Below are positions 1-5,315 of a stretch of 5,736 nt of DNA, piece by piece. Each line of letters begins with the position of its first letter. The stretch's first letter is position 1. A program made the translations under genes and the position numbers. The notes under the pieces were generated by a model, which was not told the DNA's origin, ran no database searches, and was given only the letters and a program-made list of their open reading frames with translations. This DNA is from Acidobacteriota bacterium (GTDB lineage Bacteria; Acidobacteriota; Terriglobia; Acidiferrales; UBA7541). Where the stretch lies: positions 1-5,736 of the forward strand of contig QHYO01000147.1 in assembly GCA_003224135.1 (NCBI GenBank), in the 5' to 3' direction.

Positions 1-7
1 CTCCGTG

Positions 8-505
8 ATGGCGGTCGACTTCAAAAATCCGCTCCGCAGTGCCGAATCGCCCGGCGACCGTATTTTCAGAGAGGCCGGTGCATCGGATGAAGCCGCACTT
101 CGCGAAATCCTGGAACATGCAAATCTCTCCTTTCAAGGAGCGGAAAAATCGCCAGGCGCAGATTCGACGGACATCGGTTCGACTGTCGTCCATGTATGTC
201 AGCAAGATGGGGCCGTAGTCGCCGTAGTGCGGTGGCGCAATCTCGGCGCAGAAGCGGAAATCCTGGACATCGCGGTTGCGGAGAAGCATCGTCGTCACGG
301 CCATGCGCGGTTTTTGCTGGAGAAATTTCTGGAACTCGCTCGACAGCACGGTATACGAGACGTCTTTCTGGAAGTGCGCGAATCAAACTTTCCCGCCATC
401 GCGCTCTACCGTAAATTCGGATTTTCCACTTCCGGCCGCCGACCGAATTATTATCGGGATCCGCAGGAAGCCGCGATCCTTCTTCACTTAAAAATTCCAG
501 GCTAG
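8..505 (+). CDS. rimI: RimI-type GNAT N-acetyltransferase (ribosomal protein S18-alanine acetyltransferase family)
   Basis: 165-residue GNAT-fold protein. The family transfers acetyl from acetyl-CoA to a protein alpha-amino group (in E. coli, the N-terminal Ala of ribosomal protein S18) in the cytoplasm. Seen here: a beta-strand ending EILDIAV (84-90), then the acetyl-CoA pyrophosphate loop RRHGHA (95-100, the R/QxxGxA motif), the RimI-like LEVRESN (121-127), ALYRKFGF (132-139) and a tandem Tyr pair (148-149) before a C-terminal strand, which matches the RimI layout of LEVRxSN, LYxxxGF and a YY motif. The length is slightly above the usual ~150 because of a non-conserved N-terminal extension of about 20 residues. 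ATG at 8 was chosen over GTG at 5 because a TGA at 6-8 in another frame overlaps it by one base (TGATG), suggesting coupling to an upstream gene; in many bacteria rimI follows tsaB, but that gene lies outside the window. The frame is open to the left edge, so a longer protein cannot be excluded. The substrate is inferred only from family resemblance. Confidence 0.82.
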   Translation: MAVDFKNPLRSAESPGDRIFREAGASDEAALREILEHANLSFQGAEKSPGADSTDIGSTVVHVCQQDGAVVAVVRWRNLGAEAEILDIAVAEKHRRHGHARFLLEKFLELARQHGIRDVFLEVRESNFPAIALYRKFGFSTSGRRPNYYRDPQEAAILLHLKIPG

Positions 506-529
506 TACCGAAATACCCGTCGTTCCCTC

Positions 530-558
530 TTGACTCCAACTTTACGCGGAGTTACGTT
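530..558 (+). promoter_or_regulatory. Weak sigma-70-like promoter candidate ahead of the DUF465 gene
   Basis: A TTGACT hexamer (530-535, 5 of 6 matches to TTGACA) is followed after 17 bases by TACGTT (553-558, only 3 of 6 matches to TATAAT). It lies in the 137-bp spacer between rimI and the small gene at 643, leaving a leader of roughly 75 bases. The spacer also holds an inverted repeat, ACTCC (533-537) and GGAGT (548-552), between the two hexamers. The -35 is good and the -10 poor, so this is only a candidate. Confidence 0.3.
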
Positions 559-629
559 CCAATTAAGTCGTGCGACTTTCTGTCCAGACGCGGCGACCAA
601 ACGCAGCACACAACTTAATTTCGAAGTAC

Positions 630-637
630 GGAGGAGG
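630..637 (+). promoter_or_regulatory. Strong Shine-Dalgarno site for the DUF465 gene
   Basis: GGAGGAGG lies 5 bases before the ATG at 643. It is the best ribosome binding site in the window and decides the start: an alternative in-frame ATG at 652 would be 14 bases from it. It implies efficient translation of this small protein. Confidence 0.8.
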
Positions 638-642
638 AACGC

Positions 643-882
643 ATGGCAGCGATGCAGCGCAACCCTCGGGACATACTCCTCGATACAGACGCCGATTATC
701 AGCGTCTCTTCGAGCAGCACGAAAAGTACGATTTAGAGTTGCAAAGAATCCTCAAAGAACCCTACCTCAGTTCAGAAGATCTCCTGGAAGAAATTAAGCT
801 GAAAAAAATGAAGCTCCACTGCAAGGATGAGATGGAGAGAATCGCGTCGCGTATCCAACGCTCGCGCGCGCAACACGCCTGA
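643..882 (+). CDS. Small coiled-coil protein, YdcH/DUF465 type
   Basis: 79-residue, highly charged, alpha-helical protein with no membrane segment or signal peptide, so probably cytoplasmic. It follows the DUF465/YdcH pattern: an N-terminal helix around DADYQRLFEQHEKYDLEL (16-33), a short turn (KEPYLSSEDL, about 38-47), then a second helix EEIKLKKMKLHCKDEME (49-65), resembling the family's 'LKKxRLxLKDE' signature. Members are typically 70-80 residues and form an antiparallel helical hairpin; their biochemical role is not established. The gene stands alone, with its own strong ribosome binding site, a possible promoter upstream and a terminator-like hairpin overlapping its end, so it looks monocistronic. 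Codon use resembles that of its neighbours. Family assignment is from pattern memory; no function is proposed. Confidence 0.75.
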   Translation: MAAMQRNPRDILLDTDADYQRLFEQHEKYDLELQRILKEPYLSSEDLLEEIKLKKMKLHCKDEMERIASRIQRSRAQHA

Positions 883-901
883 ACTGTAGCGCGCGCCTTT
901 T
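864..901 (+). terminator. Rho-independent terminator candidate overlapping the DUF465 stop codon
   Basis: GCGCGCGC at 864-871 can pair with GCGCGCGC at 889-896 (8 G-C pairs, loop 872-888), followed by C and TTTT (898-901). The TGA stop (880-882) sits in the loop, so the last codons form the left arm. Stem strength and the T-run fit an intrinsic terminator. The loop of 17 bases is long and the T-run short, and a GCGC repeat can also pair in other registers, hence moderate confidence. It would separate the DUF465 unit from the psd operon. Confidence 0.5.
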
Positions 902-1031
902 CTGACAAACTGGTTCCGTCGTCCAGCGGGGCCTGGAGTTGTCCCCTTGCGCCGTATGGATGTGTATCGCGCGAGAGCCCGGACCGCTCCTGAAATGCGA
1001 ACGCTTCGGGCGTCCTCCCCCGCCATCGCTG

Positions 1032-1040
1032 TGGTATCTT
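1032..1040 (+). promoter_or_regulatory. Extended -10 promoter candidate for the psd operon
   Basis: TGGTATCTT matches the extended -10 form TGnTATAAT (TG at 1032-1033; TATCTT at 1035-1040, 4 of 6). No convincing -35 is seen 17 bases upstream, which extended -10 promoters can tolerate. A start about 7 bases downstream would fall at 1047-1049, on the psd ATG itself, giving a leaderless or nearly leaderless transcript. No Shine-Dalgarno sequence is visible before the ATG, which is consistent with that. Confidence 0.35.
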
Positions 1041-1048
1041 CATTAGCG

Positions 1049-1717
1049 ATGGTGAAAGAAGGATATTATTTTGGCGTGCCGCCTCTGCTGCTGGGCGGAA
1101 TTGCCATTGTGTTTCATTGGTGGATTCTCGGAGGCCTACTGATCGCCTTCGCGCTCTTCTGTTTTGCGTTCTTCCGCGACCCCGAACGCGTCGTCTCCGG
1201 CGATCCCGCTACGATAGTCTCTCCAGCGGATGGAAAGGTCGTGGTTATCACCGGCGAAGAGAACGCCGGACGCCCGGGAACGCGCATCAGTATTTTTCTG
1301 GCCATCTGGAACGTGCACGTAAACCGTTCTCCGGCGGCCGGCGTGATTACGAAGGTGGATTACCGTCCGGGAAAATTTCTGGCTGCCTGGGATCCAAACG
1401 CCTCCAAACAGAACGAGCAAAACGTCTTCACGCTTGCCACTGCGAATGGCAGCATCGAATTCAAACAAATTGCGGGCCTCATTGCGCGGCGCGTGGTCTC
1501 CTGGAAGAAACCGCTCGAATCCGTCGCGAAAGGTGAGCGCATCGGCCTTGTGCGATTCGGCTCACGCGTCGATCTCTGGGTTCCGCAGGGATCGGAGCTT
1601 CTGGTAAAAGTAGGAGACAACGTGCACGGCGGTTCGAGCATCCTGGCGCATTGGCCGACGAGAACCGCAAAATCTTCCATCGAAGCCACGTTCGTAGCGG
1701 CGGAGAGGCAATCGTGA
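1049..1717 (+). CDS. psd: Phosphatidylserine decarboxylase, short form (pyruvoyl proenzyme)
   Basis: 222-residue proenzyme that decarboxylates phosphatidylserine to phosphatidylethanolamine at the inner membrane. The N-terminus has two hydrophobic stretches (about 8-21 and 26-42, ending FFRDPER), then SPADGKV (58-64) with the Asp, NVHVNR (88-93) with the His, and FGSRVDLWVP (170-179), the self-cleavage site. Gly171-Ser172 would split to a beta chain and a short alpha chain whose Ser becomes the pyruvoyl cofactor. Asp61, His90 and Ser172 match the Asp/His/Ser triad of the family. The length and the GSR (rather than LGST) cleavage context fit the short-form group (about 210-230 residues) found in alphaproteobacteria and acidobacteria. 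ATG at 1049 was chosen because the family begins just before the first hydrophobic segment; the frame runs upstream to a TTG at 947, but those 34 residues are basic, unconserved in style and lack a ribosome binding site. It is followed directly by pssA, which makes its substrate. Confidence 0.92.
   Translation: MVKEGYYFGVPPLLLGGIAIVFHWWILGGLLIAFALFCFAFFRDPERVVSGDPATIVSPADGKVVVITGEENAGRPGTRISIFLAIWNVHVNRSPAAGVITKVDYRPGKFLAAWDPNASKQNEQNVFTLATANGSIEFKQIAGLIARRVVSWKKPLESVAKGERIGLVRFGSRVDLWVPQGSELLVKVGDNVHGGSSILAHWPTRTAKSSIEATFVAAERQS
1702..1708 (+). promoter_or_regulatory. Shine-Dalgarno site favouring the GTG start of pssA
   Basis: GGAGAGG lies inside the last codons of psd. It is 5 bases before GTG at 1714 and 11 bases before ATG at 1720 (8 and 14 if the GGAG core is used). 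The spacing favours GTG 1714, which overlaps the psd stop as GTGA, over the ATG. Confidence 0.5.
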
Positions 1718-2556
1718 GCATGGCGGAGCTGGAACAACACGAGATTCCCTTTGAGGGTCGCAGACATCGCACGCAAGCCAGATTGCGCCGCGGAATTTTT
1801 CTCCTGCCTGCGATGATGACGTCTGCAAATCTGCTTTGCGGATACTACGCAGTTGTGGCGTCATTGATGGGTACGCCGGAAGATTTCAATCACGCAGCGA
1901 AGGCCATCGGCATCGCGATCATTTTCGACTCGCTCGATGGCCGCATCGCACGCATGACCGGCACCAACACCGAATTTGGCGTTCAGTTCGATTCCTTGGC
2001 CGACGTGGTGAGCTTCGGCATCGCGCCCGCTGTGCTGGCCTATGCCTGGGGCGTTCGCAGCGTCACGAATCTTGCGCCGGAGGCCTTTCACCAACTTGGC
2101 CGCTTCGGCTGGCTCTGTTGTCTCGCATTTCTAATCTGCTGCGCGTGGCGTTTAGCACGTTTTAACGTGCAGGGCATGGCGCCCGGGGGCTCAAAATTTT
2201 TCGTAGGAATGCCGACTCCTGCCGCCGCAGGAGTAATCGCTTCCATCGTTCACGCATTCCACGAAGGGGGACCGCTGCAGGATTGGCAATGGTCTGTGCC
2301 GTGGCTGCTGCTTGCTGTGGCCTTGGGCGGCTTAATGACCAGCACGATCCGTTACTACAGTTTTAAAGATTTACCGTGGAGCAAAAAACAGCCGGGCGTA
2401 CTGATTTTACTGCTTTTGATCCTGGGAGCTGTGGTCTGGCTATATTCTGAGCTGACGCTCTTGATTATTGCTTGCACCTACGCTGCAGCCGGAGTTGTTC
2501 TGCATCTCGTTCGCTTCGTGCGGCAGCGGATGGTTTCGCGCACAGCTTCGCCCTGA
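1714..2556 (+). CDS. pssA: CDP-diacylglycerol-serine O-phosphatidyltransferase (phosphatidylserine synthase)
   Basis: 280-residue integral membrane enzyme that joins CDP-diacylglycerol and L-serine to give phosphatidylserine and CMP, feeding Psd encoded just upstream. The full CDP-alcohol phosphotransferase signature DxxDGxxAR-x8-GxxxDxxxD is present: Asp72, Asp75, Gly76, Ala79, Arg80, Gly89, Asp93 and Asp97. These Asp residues bind the divalent metal and catalyse transfer. A basic N-terminus (RRHRTQARLRRG) precedes several hydrophobic helices, including one around FLLPAMMTSANLLCGYYAVV and two near the C-terminus (LILLLLILGAVVWLY and LLIIACTYAAAGVVL). Length and topology fit the type II (membrane) PssA rather than the E. 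coli phospholipase D-like PssA. GTG 1714 was chosen for its ribosome-binding spacing and overlap with the psd stop; ATG 1720 is the main alternative and changes only two residues. The frame stays open to a TTG at 1651 within psd, which is unlikely to be the start. Confidence 0.92.
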   Translation: MSMAELEQHEIPFEGRRHRTQARLRRGIFLLPAMMTSANLLCGYYAVVASLMGTPEDFNHAAKAIGIAIIFDSLDGRIARMTGTNTEFGVQFDSLADVVSFGIAPAVLAYAWGVRSVTNLAPEAFHQLGRFGWLCCLAFLICCAWRLARFNVQGMAPGGSKFFVGMPTPAAAGVIASIVHAFHEGGPLQDWQWSVPWLLLAVALGGLMTSTIRYYSFKDLPWSKKQPGVLILLLLILGAVVWLYSELTLLIIACTYAAAGVVLHLVRFVRQRMVSRTASP

Positions 2557-2559
2557 TCC

Positions 2560-3567
2560 ATGGCCACTCCCCTCGAATCGCGACGCATCGTCATCGCCGG
2601 CGCGTCCTCACTTCTTGGCGTGGAATTGAAGTCACTCCTCGAAGAGAGCCGCTTCGCCGCATCAGATTTCCGCCTCGTCGATGAGGAAACCGTTGCCGGC
2701 ATTCTGACCGAAGCCGGCGGCGAGCCTGCCGTCATCCAACCGGTTGAAGAAGATAGCTTCAACAAAGCGTGGCTTGTGTTTTTTGCAGGTTCTCCGGCGT
2801 TCAGCAAGCGAAATATTGAACTGGCAAGACGAAGTGGCGCTCGAATTGTAGATTTGTCCGGCGAATTTGTCGGCCAGGCGGAAGCGCAGATCTGGTTGCC
2901 AAAATTCGACGGACTTGCGAGCTCAGCATTCAGACTAGATGCCAGCGTATTTGCAATTCCTTCCGCGCCCGCAGAAATCATTGCCCGCCTTCGAGTGGCT
3001 CTGCGTTCGCTGAAACTCAGCGCGCTCACAGCCGTGGCCTTTCAGCCAGTTTCATCCAGCGCCGGCAAGGCCGGCATCGAAGAGCTCGAAGCGCAAACCG
3101 GCCAGTTGCTTTCGTTTCAATCGCTGGGCAAGCAGGTATTTGATGCGCAGGTCGCGTTCACCTTGCTTGACCGTTTCGGCGTCGCCAGTAATCAATCGCT
3201 TCAATCTTCGCTGGGGATACTTCGCCGCGAAGTGCGCTCGTGCCTTCGAAACGAAACGCCATTCCCGGCATTGCAACTACTGCACGCTCCTGTCTATTAC
3301 GGAACGACAGTCACTGCGTGCGCATTTCTGGATCGGTCGGTCGATCCGTCCGAAATCACAAAAACATGCGCGTCGGCCGGCTTCAGCATCACTGCCGATG
3401 ACGCGGCTCCCAGCAACATCAGCTCGGCAGGAGAAACGTCACTCCAGCTTTCCGCTCCGCAAGCCGATCCCTCCGCCTCAGGCGCGTGGTGGTTCTGGTC
3501 GGCGGCAGACAATCTGCGTCTGCCGGCGGCAAACGCGGTGAAATTGGCGGAGAATCTACTCGAATGA
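2560..3567 (+). CDS. Aspartate-semialdehyde dehydrogenase (Asd/USG-1) homologue lacking catalytic residues
   Basis: 335-residue protein with the two-domain Asd fold. The N-terminal nucleotide-binding loop is GASSLLG (14-20); VFFAGSPAFSK (73-83) and ARIVDLSGEF (94-103) follow family order; the dimerization domain has FQPVSSSAGKAGIEEL (161-176) where active enzymes have YQAVSGAG; and the C-terminus SAADNLRLPAANAVKLAENLL (from 314) parallels 'ADNLRKGAAxNAVxIAE'. The catalytic features are changed: IPSAP (133-137) replaces NPNCS/T, so Ala136 stands where the thioester Cys should be; HAPVYYGT (242-249) replaces RVPVxxGH, losing the substrate-binding Arg and the catalytic His. It therefore should not reduce aspartyl phosphate and resembles USG-1-like paralogues, whose function is unknown. 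The ATG follows the pssA stop by 3 bases, without a clear ribosome binding site, and the end overlaps lptE by ATGA. The frame is intact with ordinary codon use, so it is a maintained gene rather than a decaying one. Confidence 0.78.
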   Translation: MATPLESRRIVIAGASSLLGVELKSLLEESRFAASDFRLVDEETVAGILTEAGGEPAVIQPVEEDSFNKAWLVFFAGSPAFSKRNIELARRSGARIVDLSGEFVGQAEAQIWLPKFDGLASSAFRLDASVFAIPSAPAEIIARLRVALRSLKLSALTAVAFQPVSSSAGKAGIEELEAQTGQLLSFQSLGKQVFDAQVAFTLLDRFGVASNQSLQSSLGILRREVRSCLRNETPFPALQLLHAPVYYGTTVTACAFLDRSVDPSEITKTCASAGFSITADDAAPSNISSAGETSLQLSAPQADPSASGAWWFWSAADNLRLPAANAVKLAENLLE

Positions 3568-4109
3568 GCCGCGCACTTATTATTTGCTTGCTTCTTGCAA
3601 CGAACACGCTTTGTGGCTGCGGCTATCGCGTCGCCGGGCGCTCCAATGCTCTTCCAAAAACGATTCATGTAATCGCCGTTCCCGCCATCGAAAATAAGAC
3701 CTCAAGTTACCGCATCGAGCAGCGACTGACCGCGGCAACCATCCACGAATTTCTGGCCAGCACAGACTACAAGGTTGTTTCCACTCCAGAGAGCGGCGAC
3801 GCGGTCCTGCGTGGCAAAGTCCTCAGCGTGGAGGCTGTGCCGCTGCTCTTTACCACCATAAATGCCACCGCGACAACGCCTTCGACGACGCGCGCCACCA
3901 CCATGCTTGTCACCATGAAGTGTGACGTCACGCTCACTGAAGCGGTAACGAAGAAAGTTCTCTTCCACACGGACAACTTCCTGTTTCGCAATGAGTACGA
4001 AATCTCAACCGACGTGAAAAGCTTTTTTGAAGAGCAAGATCCCGCGCTTGACCGCATGGCTCAGGATTTCGCGAAACGCCTGGTTGCGGCCGTGACGGAG
4101 AATTACTGA
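3564..4109 (+). CDS. lptE: LPS-assembly outer-membrane lipoprotein LptE
   Basis: 181-residue lipoprotein. In the Lpt pathway LptE plugs the LptD barrel and helps deliver lipopolysaccharide to the outer leaflet of the outer membrane. The N-terminus has a short basic end, a hydrophobic stretch (ALIICLLLATNTL) and a lipobox Leu-Cys-Gly-Cys with lipidated Cys19 followed by GYRV, matching the CGYxL/V start typical of mature LptE. VIAVPAIENKT (36-46), RIEQRLTAATIHEF (50-63) and the 'DAVLRGKVLSVEAVP' strand (from 79) follow the usual family order. A Thr-rich loop (97-118) is a local oddity. The C-terminal helix (about 157-177) is amphipathic. ATG 3564 overlaps the stop of the preceding gene as ATGA; GGAG at 3549-3552 gives a somewhat long spacing of 11. 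The frame extends upstream to a GTG at 3486, but only ATG 3564 places the signal peptide at the N-terminus. The neighbour holA supports the call. Confidence 0.87.
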   Translation: MSRALIICLLLATNTLCGCGYRVAGRSNALPKTIHVIAVPAIENKTSSYRIEQRLTAATIHEFLASTDYKVVSTPESGDAVLRGKVLSVEAVPLLFTTINATATTPSTTRATTMLVTMKCDVTLTEAVTKKVLFHTDNFLFRNEYEISTDVKSFFEEQDPALDRMAQDFAKRLVAAVTENY

Positions 4110-5164
4110 TGCCTCCGGTTAACCCCGACGACCTGATCGCGCGCTTGAAAAAAGGAAAGCCAGTCCCTGCGATTCTTCTGCTTGGGGAAGAGCCATATCT
4201 ACGCGATAGCTGCCGCGCGCAATTGCTCGATCAATATGTCGCGGCGGCAGCGCGCGCTTGGGCGGTCTCCAGATTTTCCGCCGAGCGTGGAGATATCCAG
4301 GCCGCGCTCGATCAAGCTCAAACCATGCCGATGCTCTCTCCACAACAAGTCGTTTTTCTCGAAGATGCGGAAGCCATCGAGGAATTTGCGGACAAGAAGC
4401 GCGACGATGCACTAAGGCAAATGGAGTTGTACCTCGCGGACCCGGCGCCATTCACTGTGCTAGTAATTGAGGCGGCTCATCTCGATCAGCGCATGAAGCT
4501 GGCCAAGCTGCTGGTCGAAAAATCATTGGTTGTTCAAGTGGGACTGGGAGATGACCAGGGCCAGCGCAACGCGGCAGCTGTTGCCCTTGCCAGGTCGCTC
4601 GCGAAAGAACAGGGCATGGAATTCGAATCGGGCGCTGCCGAGGACTTGGCTGACTGCGTCGCCGCCGATCTGCAACGCTTGAAAACGGAAATCAACAAAA
4701 TCAGCACGTTTGCCGGTGAACGAAAAATCATTCGCCGTGAAGATGTTTCGCTGATGGTAATTTCAGAGCGCGCCGCGACCGTGTGGGAAATGGCAGACAT
4801 GCTCGCTTCGCGCCAGCCCGCGCGGGCGCTGGATTTTCTCGATCGTCTTCTGCGCAATGGCGAGGAGCCATTGCAAATGCTCGGCGCGATGTCTTGGATG
4901 TATCGCAAGCTCGTCGAAGCCAGCGAAGTAAAAGGCGTTGTGAACGGATGGCAGGCCGCGCGAGCGCTGCAGATGGCTCCCGAGAAGGCGGAACTCGCCA
5001 TTCGCAACGCGCGCAAAATTTCGAAGCCGCGCCTGCTCAGTGGACTCGGAGCCTTGCGGCGCGCTGACGATCGATTAAAGAGCGGGAGCGAAGACCCACG
5101 CGCCGTAATGGAGTTTCTGATCACTGAGTTGACCGCACCCGACGCCCGAGCAGCGCGCCGTTAG
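4109..5164 (+). CDS. holA: DNA polymerase III subunit delta
   Basis: 351-residue clamp-loader subunit that opens the beta sliding clamp during replication, cytoplasmic, working with delta' and tau/gamma. The N-terminal AAA-like domain begins AILLLGEEPYL (21-31), the usual 'LLxGEExYL' opening, without a Walker A P-loop, as expected for delta, which does not bind ATP. PMLSPQQVVFLEDAE (74-88) fits the family segment before the beta-interaction region. DLQRLKTEINKI (187-198) fits the conserved 'NDLxxLxxEIxKL' helix, and GEEPLQMLGAMSWMYRKL (251-268) the C-terminal 'GEEPxxILxxLxxxxR' collar motif. Length is normal (about 330-350). The ATG overlaps the lptE stop by one base (TGATG), with GGAG at 4097-4100 at a spacing of 8. 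It ends the operon; no terminator is evident in the 64 bp before the intron boundary. lptE-holA adjacency is a common arrangement in Gram-negative genomes. Confidence 0.9.
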   Translation: MPPVNPDDLIARLKKGKPVPAILLLGEEPYLRDSCRAQLLDQYVAAAARAWAVSRFSAERGDIQAALDQAQTMPMLSPQQVVFLEDAEAIEEFADKKRDDALRQMELYLADPAPFTVLVIEAAHLDQRMKLAKLLVEKSLVVQVGLGDDQGQRNAAAVALARSLAKEQGMEFESGAAEDLADCVAADLQRLKTEINKISTFAGERKIIRREDVSLMVISERAATVWEMADMLASRQPARALDFLDRLLRNGEEPLQMLGAMSWMYRKLVEASEVKGVVNGWQAARALQMAPEKAELAIRNARKISKPRLLSGLGALRRADDRLKSGSEDPRAVMEFLITELTAPDARAARR

Positions 5165-5231
5165 GTTTCCAGCAGCTGAGGTCTTCAGAAACGCAGGATT
5201 TTTCAGCCCATCGAAAGCGACGCCTGCAATC

Positions 5232-5266
5232 GGCATAGGGGAAGTGGTCGCCCACTCGCCCCTGCC
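5232..5266 (-). ncRNA. Group II intron domain VI with bulged branch-point A
   Basis: Minus strand folds as GGCA (5266-5263) with UGCC (5235-5232), GGGG (5262-5259) with CCCC (5241-5238), and GUGG (5255-5252) with CCAC (5247-5244), closed by a GCGA tetraloop. The 3' strand has an unpaired UA (5237-5236) between the two lower stems, placing an unpaired A at 5236, with 7 bases (5235-5229) after it up to the proposed intron end. That is the position expected for the lariat branch-point adenosine. Confidence 0.75.
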
Positions 5267-5268
5267 AC

Positions 5269-5303
5269 ACAACCGGACATCATGCCGGTCCGCATCCGGC
5301 GGT
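5269..5303 (-). ncRNA. Group II intron domain V (aberrant)
   Basis: Minus strand 5303 to 5269 carries the core ACCGCCGGATGCGG and, on the other side, GCATG and TCCGGTTGT, which is the catalytic domain V layout of a related intron family (ACCGCCGGA pairing with UCCGGUGGU, distal UGCGG/CCGCA). Three departures are seen: a C-U mismatch in the proximal helix (5301 against 5271), extra bases AUG in the bulge (...GCAUGAUGUCC...), and a shortened distal helix (UGC/GCA). The comparison form is recalled, not aligned. Confidence 0.65.
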
Positions 5304-5315
5304 CGGCGGGTTGAA

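Noticed and set aside
762..1043. Minus-strand open frames of 84-93 codons spanning the DUF465 end and the psd upstream spacer
   Set aside because: They lack a recognisable start signal and motif and largely mirror the DUF465 gene and its terminator hairpin.
947..1048. Upstream in-frame extension of psd beginning at TTG 947 (or ATG 956, ATG 995)
   Set aside because: The 34 extra residues are Arg-rich and unlike the Psd N-terminus, no ribosome binding site lies at a useful distance from these codons, and the family start fits ATG 1049.
1651..1713. Extension of pssA into psd from TTG 1651
   Set aside because: It would overlap psd by more than 60 bases, has no Shine-Dalgarno support, and adds no family-like sequence; GTG 1714 or ATG 1720 fit better.
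2478..3029. Long antisense open frame of 183 codons across the pssA end and the Asd-like gene
   Set aside because: Composition is Ser/Arg/Ala-rich, as expected from the complement of a GC-rich gene, and it has no recognisable motif; the plus-strand genes explain the region.
3486..3563. Extension of lptE from GTG 3486
   Set aside because: It would bury the lipoprotein signal peptide about 26 residues inside the protein; ATG 3564 gives a normal lipobox position and an ATGA coupling site.
4534..5124. Antisense open frame of 196 codons opposite holA
   Set aside because: It is a shadow of holA with low-complexity Ser/Arg composition and no domain or ribosome binding site.
5176..5205. Terminator for the holA operon at the CTGAG-GTC-TTCAG hairpin
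   Set aside because: The stem is only 5 pairs including a G-U, and the T-run (about 5199-5203) is 10 bases away instead of adjacent.
5165..5228. Dispersed intergenic repeat (CAGCAGCTGAGG...TTTTTCAGCCC)
   Set aside because: It looks loosely like intergenic repeats I associate with acidobacterial genomes, but there is one copy in the window and no symmetrical structure to support it.
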